The notes under the pieces are model-generated. The model was not told where the DNA came from. It ran no database searches and saw nothing but the letters and a program-made list of their open reading frames with translations. From the NCBI RefSeq assembly GCF_026151205.1, contig NC_087080.1:5125096-5189095 (forward strand): a stretch of 64,000 bases of DNA. The letters are read 5' to 3'. Below, in pieces: positions 1-12,900 of the stretch. The number at the start of each line of letters is the position of its first letter. Positions within the stretch are counted from its first letter, which is position 1. A program made the translations under genes and the position numbers. Source of the DNA: Bolinopsis microptera. Its lineage: Eukaryota; Ctenophora; Tentaculata; Lobata; Bolinopsidae.

Positions 1-2606
1 GTATTTACATTATAAGCCCGGTACTTATCTGGTTATCCAACCAAAACTCAGATATCACTGAGTTTAAAGACTTCCCATCTGTGCCAATAATTATTACTGA
101 CAAGAATTTCATCACATTATTGTATGGGGCGGATGAGTTTAGAAATTAAAGGAGGCCATATCAGCAGAGGAAGTTGTTATGAGTTAGATAATTAATGTGT
201 TGAATATCTGCACTAACTCTCTGGGGTTCCTTTACCTGCCATGATTCGACGTTATAGGTCTTAATAATGTGTCAAGCAAATTATAGTTAGAAAAGTACTG
301 ACGCTCTATGGAAGTGGAACACTTTGAACATGGCCTATTATGTCGAATAATTTATTCATTTTTCTATACGGAACAGCTTTGCTGACCTAATTTTAGGCGG
401 GGGACGTACAGCACCTACGTACTGTGAGAATGAGGTATTATCCAAAATAACCTTTTAAGTCGAAATTTTGGTTTAACTCTTCTACAGCACAACTGGCTAA
501 ATAAAGCGAAAGGAAAGGATTAATGAATTCCAGGAAATGACATATTGCACATGTGGTCCATACCATCCTTTGCCTCAAATTATCTTTATAAAAGTTGCGT
601 TCTAAGTATCAAGGCCGAGGATACTTTTCATTAATTAAAGCATACGGCAATAAAAACTGAAATCTTTAGTAAGAAGATTAATACTTGATGTTGTCGGATA
701 CAAGTTGATTAATAAAGGGCTGAACCCTCCCTAATCCATAATACCAGAGTCTGTGTTACCAAGACGACATGAGTAATGAATTTATACGTCTGAAAGAAAA
801 TTTATAAAAAAACATGCCAACTTTAGATACTTAGATAGTATATGTTTTGAAGATAGCGAGGTCCAAAGAACATTAGCATGGCTCATGGTGTATAGAGGAC
901 GGAAAATTGTAGTTTAAAATTTTTGCAAACATCTTGAAACGATGAAGATCAATATTTAAGGGCCAGCCCAGGAGTTTGTTTCATTACTCAGGACAGACAC
1001 AGACTTTCTAACTGAAACATGCAATCTAATCAATCGGATAAATATTATTACTAATGAGATCATGTTTGTCAATAAGCCCAATCCCCAACATCAACAGTGC
1101 TTTAAATACCAGAATATAAAGTTAAAATTAGCAACATATTTGCAGAGAATGTGAAGAATAACACGTGAATTCCGCTTAGATAAAAACAAAAAACAAGTAA
1201 CTACTCTCGTACTTGAAGCGTCTACGGACCACAGTGTAAAACTACACAAGCACAAAAGAGAAGGCTACATACAATAGAGCGGCCGGTCTCCCCACTACAA
1301 ATGAAGCGTTGCCTGGGCAATTAGTTGTCATGACAACCGGCCCCCCATATAATGAAACACATACACTCCCAGTAAAGTATGCCTTGCTTTATCCCATCAT
1401 ATGCAATAATGGGAGAGCAGGTGAGGTCATTAACTTTAAGCTATTAGCGAATCAGTTCAGGGGTGAAAAACACCATTCGTTAGGCTGGGTAATTATGTTA
1501 TAAGATAAGGTTTAAACTTATATTCTAGAATACACCAGGGTGCACAGCTGTTTACCTCCAGATATTTGTCTTCAAACGTTCAACCCTACTATAAGTTCCC
1601 TGAATTCGATGTATGAGACCTGACCTTAACTCTGCACCTTACGATATCCCAAACATACTTACATCATACTACACCTACAGAACCATATTTTACAGAACAA
1701 CATGGTTACATGGAACGTTTCACCCCTATACTCTGATGACGATATAAGAGACCTGCCCGGCTGACCCTATCTCTGTACCTTGTATAACCCAGTAGTTAAC
1801 ACCTTATACTAAACCAGAAGCACCCTGCAACTTATACTGAAAACAGCTGTTCGTATTAAACCCTAGTGCATCTTAAGTGTTAACCCAGCACCTAACGCTT
1901 GTTGAAAGAGTTGGTCTCCCAAAACAAACCCATACTGCTAACATCTGCCTTATATTATCACAGAACTTAAAGCCTAAATCAAAATGTTTAACCTCCGCAA
2001 CGGTGGTAAAAATAGTGAACAAAATGTCGAGGGCTGCAATCCGTTTAGCGTACATTAATAAGAAAAGTTTTGCAGGAGATTTCGAAAATTTCAAATTAAA
2101 TCGTATACGTCATACAACGCAGAATTTAGGACGGAACAAACAACCACAGCAAAAAATCTTCGACACACAAAAGCTGATGTAAAATAAACAAGAAGCTTAG
2201 AAACAATACAACAGTTGTTCACTGCAAGTGAAGCGCGATCCAACTGCATTTTATGATGCTAAAAAGTATAAAATTTGGCATGTAAAGTCCAAAAGTTCAA
2301 AGTTCGTTTGATAGAGTCTGCTTGTTGAACTCTGGGCCGATGAATAAGATGTGTTGCTGTGTTTGTTGCTATGTGAAGCCTCCGATTGGTAGGTCAATAG
2401 GTGATTCAAGCTGAGCGGAATCGTGTATGTTTTCATGTTTGAGGTTAGCATGTATGCATGTATTCATAATTTTTATCGCGAATATTGAATGTATTTGTTT
2501 CGAATTATTGGCATAGCTTCAAAACAAAAAGAAAACGCTGAGAAACATCCTTTGAATTTCCCACAATAAACGCCAACTTTTATTCAAGCTTAAGTGAGAA
2601 ATAACT
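1..2606. other. AT-rich stretch, no gene seen
   Basis: Only short ORFs without codon bias or splice-bounded coil segments. If the coiled-coil gene continues, this is intron or 3' flank. The serine-rich minus ORF at 2251-2451 ends in a hydrophobic tail and has no supporting context. Confidence 0.5.
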
Positions 2607-2608
2607 TA

Positions 2609-3484
2609 CCTTACTCGGGAATATTATAGCGGGTTAATTTATGACTGGGAAAATTAATAACCGGGAAAAATATGGCGGAATTTCCCAAAACCCGCCAAAT
2701 TATCCCGGTCATGTATTTACCGGTGGCCGACCTTTCAAGTTTTTTTTCAGAGGTCAACAATTTTTCAACCGAAATTTCTGTTTTTGTTACTTGTTAAAGA
2801 AGTTATTTCAATTTACAGTTACTGATATTACTCATAAATAGAAAAAAAGACACGTCTAGTATTTGAAGGAAAATAAATCTATAGCAATAATAAGTCAAAT
2901 CTTCATTAAAGCGTATTCTCATTCTCAGTATCGCTAATGTCCCCTCCATTATCATTATTGATATCCCCCTGCTGCTGACCGTCAAATTCGAAGTTGTATT
3001 GTTGTCTTAACAAGACTTTCATTTTGTCCGCTAATGGGGCTACTGCTCTGAAGGTCAGCCGGAGCTTAATTTCCTGCCCACCGCTTGGTATTGGGGAACG
3101 TCTTGGCTTTGCATCTTCAACTGCTCCAGTAATCAATCCACCGTGGACCATGAAATAGTGGCACAGTTTACTCACTTCATGGGCAAGAAAAGTGAGAATC
3201 ACGGTCCACCCTGAAATCTGATTTCTATAACCAAATTGTGATTTTTATAACGAAATTATGGTAGCAACCGCCAATAAAGTTACAGCCCTCCATCCACTGC
3301 TTCAAAAGTCTTCTCTAGCACATATGAGACTTCAGGTAAAATATGATGATCACCACCCCCTTGGAACCCCATAATCTGAGTCGGCGGGTTTTTTTATGAC
3401 TGGTAAAATTTTTGACCGGGAAAAATATGGCGGAATCTTCCAAAACCCACCACTTTATCCCGGTTATAATAATCCCGAGTAAGG
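2609..3484. mobile_element. DNA transposon with terminal inverted repeats
   Basis: The ends read CCTTACTCGGGA and its inverse TCCCGAGTAAGG, each flanked by TA, a possible target-site duplication as in Tc1/mariner-like elements. The repeats extend inward about 100 bp and contain imperfect palindromes around ACCGGGAAAAATATGGCGG. Between them lies a 98-codon minus ORF (2906-3202) with an acidic tail (DGQQQGDINNDNGG) that I do not recognise; no transposase motif is visible. Probably a non-autonomous element inside or just beyond the large gene. Confidence 0.7.
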
Positions 3485-3880
3485 TAGTTAATAGTTATGG
3501 ACAATTTTGATGATTTAATATGCACGGACTGTATTATGTGATGATAATATTATATTAATACTTATCATATTAATACTTAAAAGTTGGATGATTTAATGGT
3601 TGCTTGTGAGATAAATTGTGAGCATAATCACGACAGGGCTGGCTAAGACCAATGGGCTAAATGTATTCAAGATACCTTAGTGCCACTTCCATAGTACGTT
3701 AAACGTACGTTAACCGTGAGTTAGATAATAGTTTAATGTTTATTAACCGTATGTCAAGGGTCTGTATAAAGACACTTTATACGTTAAGGGTCTGTTTAAA
3801 TGGTTGGCTAAAAATAAATTAACTGAAAATCAAAACTAAATAAAATTGCTGGCAACTCAATAGTTTAAAAAGGCTCTAAC

Positions 3881-3964
3881 CTGATACTGAGTCTCCTTAA
3901 ATCTCTGAGACATTTCGTCCAGTTCCAGAGAAAGCTGCTCGACATCGCCCTTCAGTGATTCTCC
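3881..3964 (-). CDS. coiled-coil gene exon e55 (most 3' visible)
   Basis: 28 codons (four heptads), GESLKGDVEQ to FKETQYQ, phase 0 to 0, donor GTTAGA. No stop codon: the C-terminus lies further left and probably outside the window, beyond the transposon at 2609-3484. Confidence 0.82.
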
Positions 3965-6900
3965 CTGACAAGGTAACTGTCAGATTACAGAATTCTATAA
4001 GTATAGGTATTAGGTAAGTAACATTTACGTCACCGGATCGATTTGGAAAGCTATAAATATAGTGTTCTTCTGCTGCAACTCAGCCGATGTGGCCTCGCTG
4101 TCCTACTATGGAATTTTATTTATCGTATTTATCAGCCCCTCACGAGAATTTGTAATAGATATCTGAACTGTTATTAACCTTGTTCTCTAATATCTTGCGT
4201 TGTTGGCTGAGTTCTGATATTGCCAGAGATTTTCCTTCCAGCTCTTTCTGTGCTTCTTCCAACTCTTTGGTGCACTTCTCCAGAGTGATAGTCAACTGTA
4301 AGAGTTCGAATCGTCAAAAATATTTCCATTTTTGTTTAAAAAACAAAATGTTTGAGATAAGGATTATATGACCAAAGATGGACGAATTATCAAAAAATTT
4401 GATCAGACGGTTTGAAATGTATAAATACCTTGTCATTCTGGAGTGCGAGTTCATCTCCTGAAGAAGAGGAAGCTTCCAAGTTGGCTTTTGTTTCTTGGAG
4501 TAATTGTTCAGCGTTCGCTAGCGTAGCTGTTTTTACAGCCAAACTTTCTTTCAGAGTACTAACCTGGATAGCAAACTAATCAACAAATGTTCTGAGACTA
4601 GGGTTATAAAACACGTGACCAGTCAAACAGAGAAATGGTTAGATATCTCAAATCTTAGGTTCTTTAATTCTACAGTACTTGTTGTACGATTTGTTATCTA
4701 ACAATTATTGACCTGTTATCTACTATTATTAATTTTGTTTGGCACTTTAAAGTCTAATCATACAAATCCATCCAATTATTTGTGAAATCTAATTATAACC
4801 TCCTCCCACACCTACCGAGTTCTCCAGGTCGGCCATATTGTGCTGGAACTTCTCCACCAACTGTTGAGCTATCTGTTTCTCCTCGTGGAGATGTCGGAGT
4901 TGTTCACTCTGCTGGGTCAGCATCAAATTCTGGTCCTCCATCTGGTGGACACAAACAGATTTACAGAAATGTGTATTATTTGGATCTGGTGAAACCAAAA
5001 TGAAACAATATAACGATGTTTCATGGAATTTTGGAATAGCTAATGTTTTGAGTGAATCGCAATAACCAATAATAATTAAGTAAGCGAACCTGCTTTTTTG
5101 CATCACTCTTAACCTTCTCCAGGTCCTTAATTTCATCACACTGCTTGTCTAAAGACGAAGTAAGGATTTCACATTTCGCTTTCAAAGAAACTTTAGGATC
5201 CTGAAGCAGTGCCCGGGTTCGTTTGTCAGCGTGGAGGAGAAATTCTGTGCAACTCAACAAATCGGTTCCTACAGAGGGGAGATGTCATGTTATTATAATG
5301 CGTCACTAGCATGGTGTTCACTGCTCGCAACAATTTGATTTATTGTTTATTGTGCCACACAAACGAAATCTGACAGAGTTGATTAACTCTCATCCTCCAA
5401 TAAACACTTTCCCCAGCTCCGCAGAACTGGTAGAACAAGTTCCTCAGAATAGTGGGATATCATCCACTCAGTCGCTCAGTTTCGAGCGAACAGCTCAGGT
5501 TTCAATTTTAATCGATCCATCCAGTCAGTGATGATAGCGTGAAACAAATTAAGCGGAAGGTGTTCTAGGTGGTCGGGAAGGTGTTGTCGGTGGCTGGGAA
5601 GACTGCGCCAATATACGCAGGTTCTACAAGGTGTCCTCCATATAGACCCAATAAAGATTTATAATAATATAACTTTAAGTACCAAAACAATATTACACAT
5701 CATCTACAAACCTAATTCCTCCAGGGCAAACTGAGATTGCTTTAAAAGATCCTGAGTTGACCTACTCTCGTCTGTAATCGTTGTTAACTTCTCTTCAAAA
5801 GATACTATCTCTGACTCGTATCTTTCTATCAGATCTTCACTTGATTCAAGCTGAGTCGCTACGGAATAAAACAGTTATTGAGAAAAGTTCTAGTATGGGA
5901 TTTTTAAACAATTATTGTTGAATTTGGCAAATTTTCGCAAAACGTACAGCATAGCAAACACACATTGCTCAACAATGGAATGTTTGCAATTTGACTCACT
6001 GGTGGTCTCCAGGTGAGCCCTGAGGTTCTGTAAATCCCCAGTATTCTGCTCCTGCTCCTGTTCCAACATCTCTATCTCTTTTTTAGCTGTCTCGTGAGCT
6101 AACTGTAGCGAGGAGTTCTCCTCGTTCAGACACGTGTTTAGGCGTTTTAACTCATCTGTTGTGTCGTCTAGCTTGTGGATCTAAAGATACAAATATTATT
6201 TTAGCTTTATTCACATTTAGTTGTTTTCACGTGTTTTTATTTTTGCCCCATTTTCGGATTTTGTAGGATCCCGTAATACCGAAGTAGTTTAGCTTTAATA
6301 CTGAAGTATAGCGAGAGTTCCCATTCATCCCGCTAGCTTCACTGCCTCTTAATCAATAATATAATCAAATGTTGAAGTTATATAGACTATAGACAACAAA
6401 TTCCACAAGAATTATAACTTTCAAATTGATGTTGATCAATTGATCAATTTCTGAAAGGTAAATCGAGAGGGGAATAAGTTTGTTTAATCAATTTCTCTGT
6501 GATGACAGCTTCATCAGAATATCTCAAATTATCTGTGATTTCTCATGACAGATTCATTAGAAATTCTCAAATTTATTATTATGTATATATAGCATTGTTG
6601 ATAGTATGTCAATAAAATTCAAAATTGATTGAGGACTAATACGATATTGACAAACATTTTGTGCATTGAGACATCATTATAGACATTTAAAAAATGTAAT
6701 CATATTATTAATTAAATATCTGGCACATTGCGTCATTGCTGACGTTTTAGAATTATTATTAGAATTTCTCAAATTAATTATTAAATATTGTCGGTAGTAT
6801 TTAACAGGGAAATCATTAAAATTCAAAATCGACGGATGGCAAATATAATAAAGTGACAAACATTATGTGCATAATAATAAAAGTTTTAAAAGTTGAAATA

Positions 6901-9900
6901 TAGCATTTATTAAATATCTTAAACACATTTTTAACGTTTTAGGTACCTGATCTTGGCAGTCACTGTACTTTGCCGCCGCATCATCCACCATCTTGTTTAG
7001 GTGTGTTATCTGTATCTGTTGTCTGGCTATCAGATCTTCTCCTTCCTTAACCTTATTGTCGGCTGTTTCCAGAGCAAACTGAACGGTTAGGATTTTTGTT
7101 AGGTATTTTGTTGTATTATTACCAGCAGTTTTGAGTTTTATCAATTTTGATTAAATGATAAGAGATAGTTTTATCAGTATTGATTAACTGATAACATATT
7201 GTCCACACCCATCCTAAAAAGAATATATCATCAAATATTTGCAGACTTCATTAGAGTTGTGAAGATAGATAAACGGCACGCCTACTAGCAGTGACGCTTG
7301 GATATTATATAATATAATCCACATTATCATATGTCAAAGAACTTTATCATTATATAATAACATGTGCCCGACCCGCCGTTCCAATCTATTAGGTCCACAG
7401 GTAGAGAATCTAATGGTGGGCGTCAAGGCTTTGACCGTTATCAATGGTCCCACGAGATCCCATGATTGTATTTGCAACGTCAGAACAGCCATTTAAACCC
7501 GGTATTATCCTAGTTCTAGTTCAGTACCTTAGTTGTGCTGAGCTCCGTGGAAATGGTCTCATATTCTTGTTTGAGGTCGTCAGCTCCACAGAGGGCGTTA
7601 CTCAGCTTCTGTTGAACACTACTAAGCTGAAAAAATCGGGAAATCAGAATTTAAATCATTGTCATATCAGAAATCAGAATAATAACCCCATTTTAACACC
7701 TGTAAGTGACCCCTATAATCTAAATTACCTGTCTGACCCACTATCCCTATAAGGAAAAAAGAACTCTCTTACCACACCATTCTAATAACAGATAATGCTG
7801 AAACTCACCTCTTGCTCCTTGAACTTGATGCTCCTCTCAATCTCGGCAGCGTGGAGCTGTCCCTGGTGTATCTGTTCCTCACGTGACGCAATGTCTTGTG
7901 CCAGGTGCTCACACCTCACCCTCAGCTCATCTACCTCTAACTCAGCGGAGGCTCGCTGCTCTTTCAGTCTGTCGATCTGAAGTATAACAGTGAAACATCA
8001 TGTTACAAGAATTTATAGATAATTGGAGCCACACCTTAATAACCTCCAAACTTCAACACCCAAGATTGTGTTGGTGAAACGGTAATTAGCATGTTAAATG
8101 AGTTAAAAACAAAGCATGCTTAGCATTTCAAATATGTACAGAGTACACAAAGATTACTGTATGAAAAGTAAACTCACATCCTTCTTAGCAACCACCAACT
8201 CCAGCTCTAGTGTCCTTTGTTCCTCCTTCAAGCTGGTGTTATTGTTCAACAGGATAGAGTTCTCCTCCTCTATAGAGCTCTTGTCTGCTAGTAATGCTTC
8301 GTAAAGCTTTCGGCTGTGCGTCACCTGGCCAGAGATTAATGTAATATCATAATGTCATTTCATGCTGAAATGTAATTTCTCATCCAATTTGACCATTGAT
8401 CCCTTTATACCGAAAACTACCCTCCATTCTCCAATAAGACAAAACATAACATTCCAAGAATATCTAAAGATAAATTCTTACCGACACCGAAAGATCCTCT
8501 ATTTGATCACCGAGAGAAGCTATTTCTTTGAGGTGGCTGTCAATTTGAGTATCTTTGTCCTTTAGGCAGTCTGTCAAGTCCTCGCACGTACGTTGAGATT
8601 TGGACAGTCTCTCACTTATATCCTGGCAGGATGTTAGTCGGGCTATAAAAGAAGTGGTTCGAGGGAATATTTATAAACTGCCGAGAGCCAATGTGAGGTA
8701 AAGCGAAGTTAGCGAACCAACCGTTAAAGTTTCCAACAAACATAACCATTAACCGATGATTTGATTTAGAATAATTTGTTCCATTGAAAAACAAAGTTCT
8801 GAGAACTTAAAATTATTCATTTAAGAGTACCTCATGCAGCTCCTTGAGGTTGCCTAGTCTAGCCTCTAGGTCACGATTATCAGTCTGAGCAGCATTTAAA
8901 CCTTTCTGGATGGCGCTCAGCGTACTCTCCAGAGCTAAATTCTAAAAGGGTATAATAAGTTGGTTATAACCAGCTTTCTATAAATAGAAAGCTATTTTAG
9001 AACAAAATCCTCCTGTTTAAAATGACTAAAACAATATGATGAACCAACAGATGAGAATCAAGTCACGTGATAAGATAGGATAAGAGCATCTCACCCTCTC
9101 CACCATTTCGTTAAGAGCATCTTTCCCGGTCTGGACCTCTATCTCAAGCTGTTGGTTCTGTTCTGATTTGGCATTTGCCGAACCTGTGAGAAAGAAATGT
9201 GAATGAAAGTAGGGCCAACTACTTTTCCAACGAACTACAAGTACATACGAACATAGAATTAGAGGAACTGTTGTCTATAAGAACGGACTTATCGACCCCT
9301 AGATGGGATAAAGACCTCATAGCGTACTTGATTAGCTACTCCAGTATTAATAAAGTCTAGACAGAGAACTTCTCTGAGAAGACAGAGAACCTACGACCTA
9401 CGTTCCAAAAGCTGACAAACTATCTTGTGCTCTAGAGAACTCAGTGTGCAGTCTGGTGACCTCCTCTGAGAAGACAGAGAACCTAGAACCTACTTTCCAA
9501 AAGCTGACAACCTACCTTGTGCTCTAGAGAACTCAGTGTGCAGTCTGGTGACCTCCTCTGAGAAGACAGAGAACCTAGAACCTACTTTCCAAAAGCTGAA
9601 AACCTATCTTATGCTCTAGAGAACTCAGTGTGCAGTCTGGTGACCTCCTCTGAGAAGACAGAGAACCTAGAACCTACTTTCCAAAAGCTGACAACCTACC
9701 TTGTGCTCTAGAGAACACAGTGTGAAGTCTGGTGACCTCCTCTGAGAAGACAGAGAACCTAGAACCTACTTTCCAAAAGCTGAAAACCTACCTTGTGCTC
9801 TAGAGAACTCAGTGTGAAGTCTGGTAACCTCCTCTGATAGCACCGCATTCTTCTGTTCAAACTCTGTCACCTTGTCACCCAGTGACTCTATTGTATATGT

Positions 9901-12900
9901 GCTCTGAAGTAGTTTTCAGTCAGAATATAATTAATTAAATAACTCAATAGCCAAATTTATTAATTAATTAATTAGAATTAAGAAATAACATATTTAGTTA
10001 GATCATACCTCCACGTTCTTTCTCTCAAGCGTGCGAACTGCATTGGTTTTCGCGTCGAGTTCCGAATTGGAGTGCTTCAATTTTACCGACAATGATTCCA
10101 CCTGTGAGTCTAAACCCTTGTTTGTGCCCTGAAAATTGTTGACATAAGGAAACTGCTATCAATTTCTAAGAAAGACGTTTGAAAAGAAGTAAAGTTAGAA
10201 GGAAGAAGGGAACACAGTGTTGTACATACTCGGGATTCAGCAAGTCTTTGTTCTGCAGCTGTCAGTGTCTCTGATACTTGAGTCAGTTTCACTTCTGCTA
10301 TCGACAAATCACCTGGAGATGGTATGTTTTTACAACGCGAACGGAGAGAAAAGCTATGCAAAAATTATCTGCAACTGCTTTCTGTCGAGGTGGCAGTTGA
10401 CCGAAAATTTTTTTCTGCGAATTTCACCGAAACCAAAAAATAAAAATAACTTTGCGGAGTAGTGGTAACAAGCGAATTAGACTCACCGGATATTTTCATG
10501 AGAGAAGTGTCTTTGTTCTTCAACAAGTCCCTTAACTCCTCATTTGTGCTTGTCAGTTCAAGAACCTTAAATTGAAAATCATGAACGCTTGATTTTATAA
10601 TAATAAATTGTCAAAATCGTCGTTTTTGGCTACTACTACATACTATACGAGTTGCTTACAATAATGAACGGCAAATGCGTAAACGTTTTGGCACGAATCA
10701 AACAAACCTGATTATTCAGTCGCGCGCATTTCTCTTCGAGATCAGAGATAAGTTCTTTTTGAGATTTCAGCGTTTTGTCCTGTTCACATGCCCGGCTATT
10801 CAAGGTATTGTAAGTTTCTTTGATACCTGTAAAATGGACATTAAAATACCAATTAATACAGTTAAAACTTAAAACTACCTGCCATTTTTATTCCGGTTAA
10901 AGACTGAATTTACTCATTATATTATTTACTCATTATATTATTGTGAGACATTTCTGAGGAAGCTGTGGCGAGCAGCAAGTATGTCCGGTGTCAAGTGTCG
11001 ACTAACACTCTATTGACTGTCATAAACCCGAACTATCTGCATGACATCGTGAGCTGCAAATTAAATGATCCTGCAGATTTGGGAGTTACTTTTAGTTGGC
11101 AGGCTGGTAGTTATAATATGAGAAGTGAGCTAGAGTGCTTTGAAAAGTGACAGCCATGAACAGTAATAAGTAGATATTAGTTACACCTAATCATTTTGAA
11201 AGGTGTCACATGGACCAATAAGTAACTGTCACAATTCAGATGTATTATTGCTGTCACTAAAAATAGAAACCAATTTTCCCATATTTGAAAAAGTTCAAAT
11301 CTGACATCGACTTCTCATTCTTACTCCGATTCTTACGTCAATCGAGCTTAAAGTATCTAAATCTATTTGATTAAAATCTTCCTTATTTTCAGTAGCATAT
11401 GCAAAACTATTTAAATTACAAGTTCGAATTAGCCATCAGCATCATCGCCAATTATTGCGATTGTTACGTCAATCGAGCTTAAAGTATCTAGAAATGTTCT
11501 GTATATATAATATAATTACAATCTTAAATATCCCACAATTTTCAGTTGTAGCATAAGCAAAACTATAAGTAAAAACTAAAAGTTTGAATTGGCCATCAGC
11601 ATCATTTTTGATCCAGTGGCGTAACGTTGCCTGTTGGCGCTCTCAAACGGCGGGGGCCATTCGTTACGCCATGACTGCCTTGATCAAAACGCTCTTGAAA
11701 CTTGCGTAGTTTTCCGAAAATTTTTAAATCCCGCAGAAGTAAATACCAGATTAAACCTTTGAAGTCTCCACTTTAAAATATACTGGTTTAGAATACAGAA
11801 AGTTTAAATGGTTAAATAACAGCCCAACCCTCTAAAATTCAGTACTACGAACCTAAAAGCCACGCATTGTGGGGGGAGAGTAAGTGGTGTTCAAATTATA
11901 ATATATCACAGTCGAATCAAGACGGTGGTACAATACCATGTCGTAACCATGTCGTAACCATATAATAACCATGTCGTAACCATGTCGTAACCATGTCGTA
12001 ACCATGTCGTAACCATGTAATAACCATGTAATAACCATGTCGTAACCATGTCGTAACCATGTAATAACCATGTAATAACCATGTAATAACCATGACGTAA
12101 TAACCATGTCGTAACCATGTCGTAACCATGTCGTAACCATGTCGTAACCATGCCATAACCATGTCGTAACCATGTCGTAACCATGTCGTAACCATGTCAG
12201 ACAGGCAGGCGCAATAATAATAATTTACGGATTGTAACTGAGCCTTTGTTCAATTTGTATGCAAAATTTACGAGTTTTAAAGTTCAAAATGTATGGTACT
12301 GACGTAAAAATTTGATTATTATACGAACCCTAAAATTTTGGAGCACCGTATTTTAGTGCTAAACCTACATTTCTTCGGGATCATACAATGCAATATCATA
12401 TTATTTTGTTACGGTTATTAAACTAATTTGTCTAGGATTACCTAATCATTAAACATGTTGAATTATCCTTCATTCCATAACCGAATCTCCAACAAACCAG
12501 ATCGAGCTGTTTATCACAATTTCCGAATAGTCTACGATTACCTAATCACTAAACATGTTGAATTATCCTTCATGCCATAACCGAATCTCCAACAAACCAG
12601 ATCGAGCTGTTTAAACCGATTTTATAACTATTTGATGAACTTTTGACACAAAATCCGAATAGTCACTGAATTGTTTCAACTAAAACGAATTTTAAGAAGA
12701 ATTGATAAGACAAAAGTTAATTGATTGGATAATTATTTGATAATCTCCAAACCTGAAAGTAGAGCCTCCAGTTCGGTGATCCTTCCTTTCTTCGAAACAA
12801 GGTCCTCCAGTGATCTCTTTAAGTCTAACGAGGTTCTGTTAACTGTGTCATCCAGCGTCCTGTTTGTGAACGATCAATTTACTAACTAATAATAGATAAT

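Larger units (their letters stand above)
9370..9830 (-). repeat. 92-bp tandem array of exon end plus intron
   Basis: Units recur at 9424, 9516, 9608, 9700 and 9792 with exact 92-bp spacing and few differences. Each unit holds a 42-bp piece identical or nearly so to the 3' end of e40 and about 50 bp of intron that supplies a pyrimidine tract and CAG. Confidence 0.9.
10827..12752 (-). other. intron e35-e36 built largely of repeats
   Basis: Holds an imperfect duplication of about 136 bp (11330-11465 and 11466-11610, both with TTACGTCAATCGAGCTTAAA), the 11-bp minisatellite (11935-12197) and a 100-bp tandem duplication (12431-12530 and 12531-12620). No other gene seen. Confidence 0.75.

Noticed and set aside
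1309-1503. Short plus ORF near the left end
   Set aside because: 64 codons from a weak context, no recognised motif and no neighbouring exons.
10965-11150. 61-codon plus ORF with ordinary-looking composition
   Set aside because: No splice or homology clue, inside an intron of repeats; kept only as a possibility.
11853-12195. Three overlapping 92-106 codon minus ORFs (MVTTWLRHGYD repeats)
   Set aside because: All three frames are open because the 11-bp unit lacks stops in that direction; typical of a repeat, not a gene.
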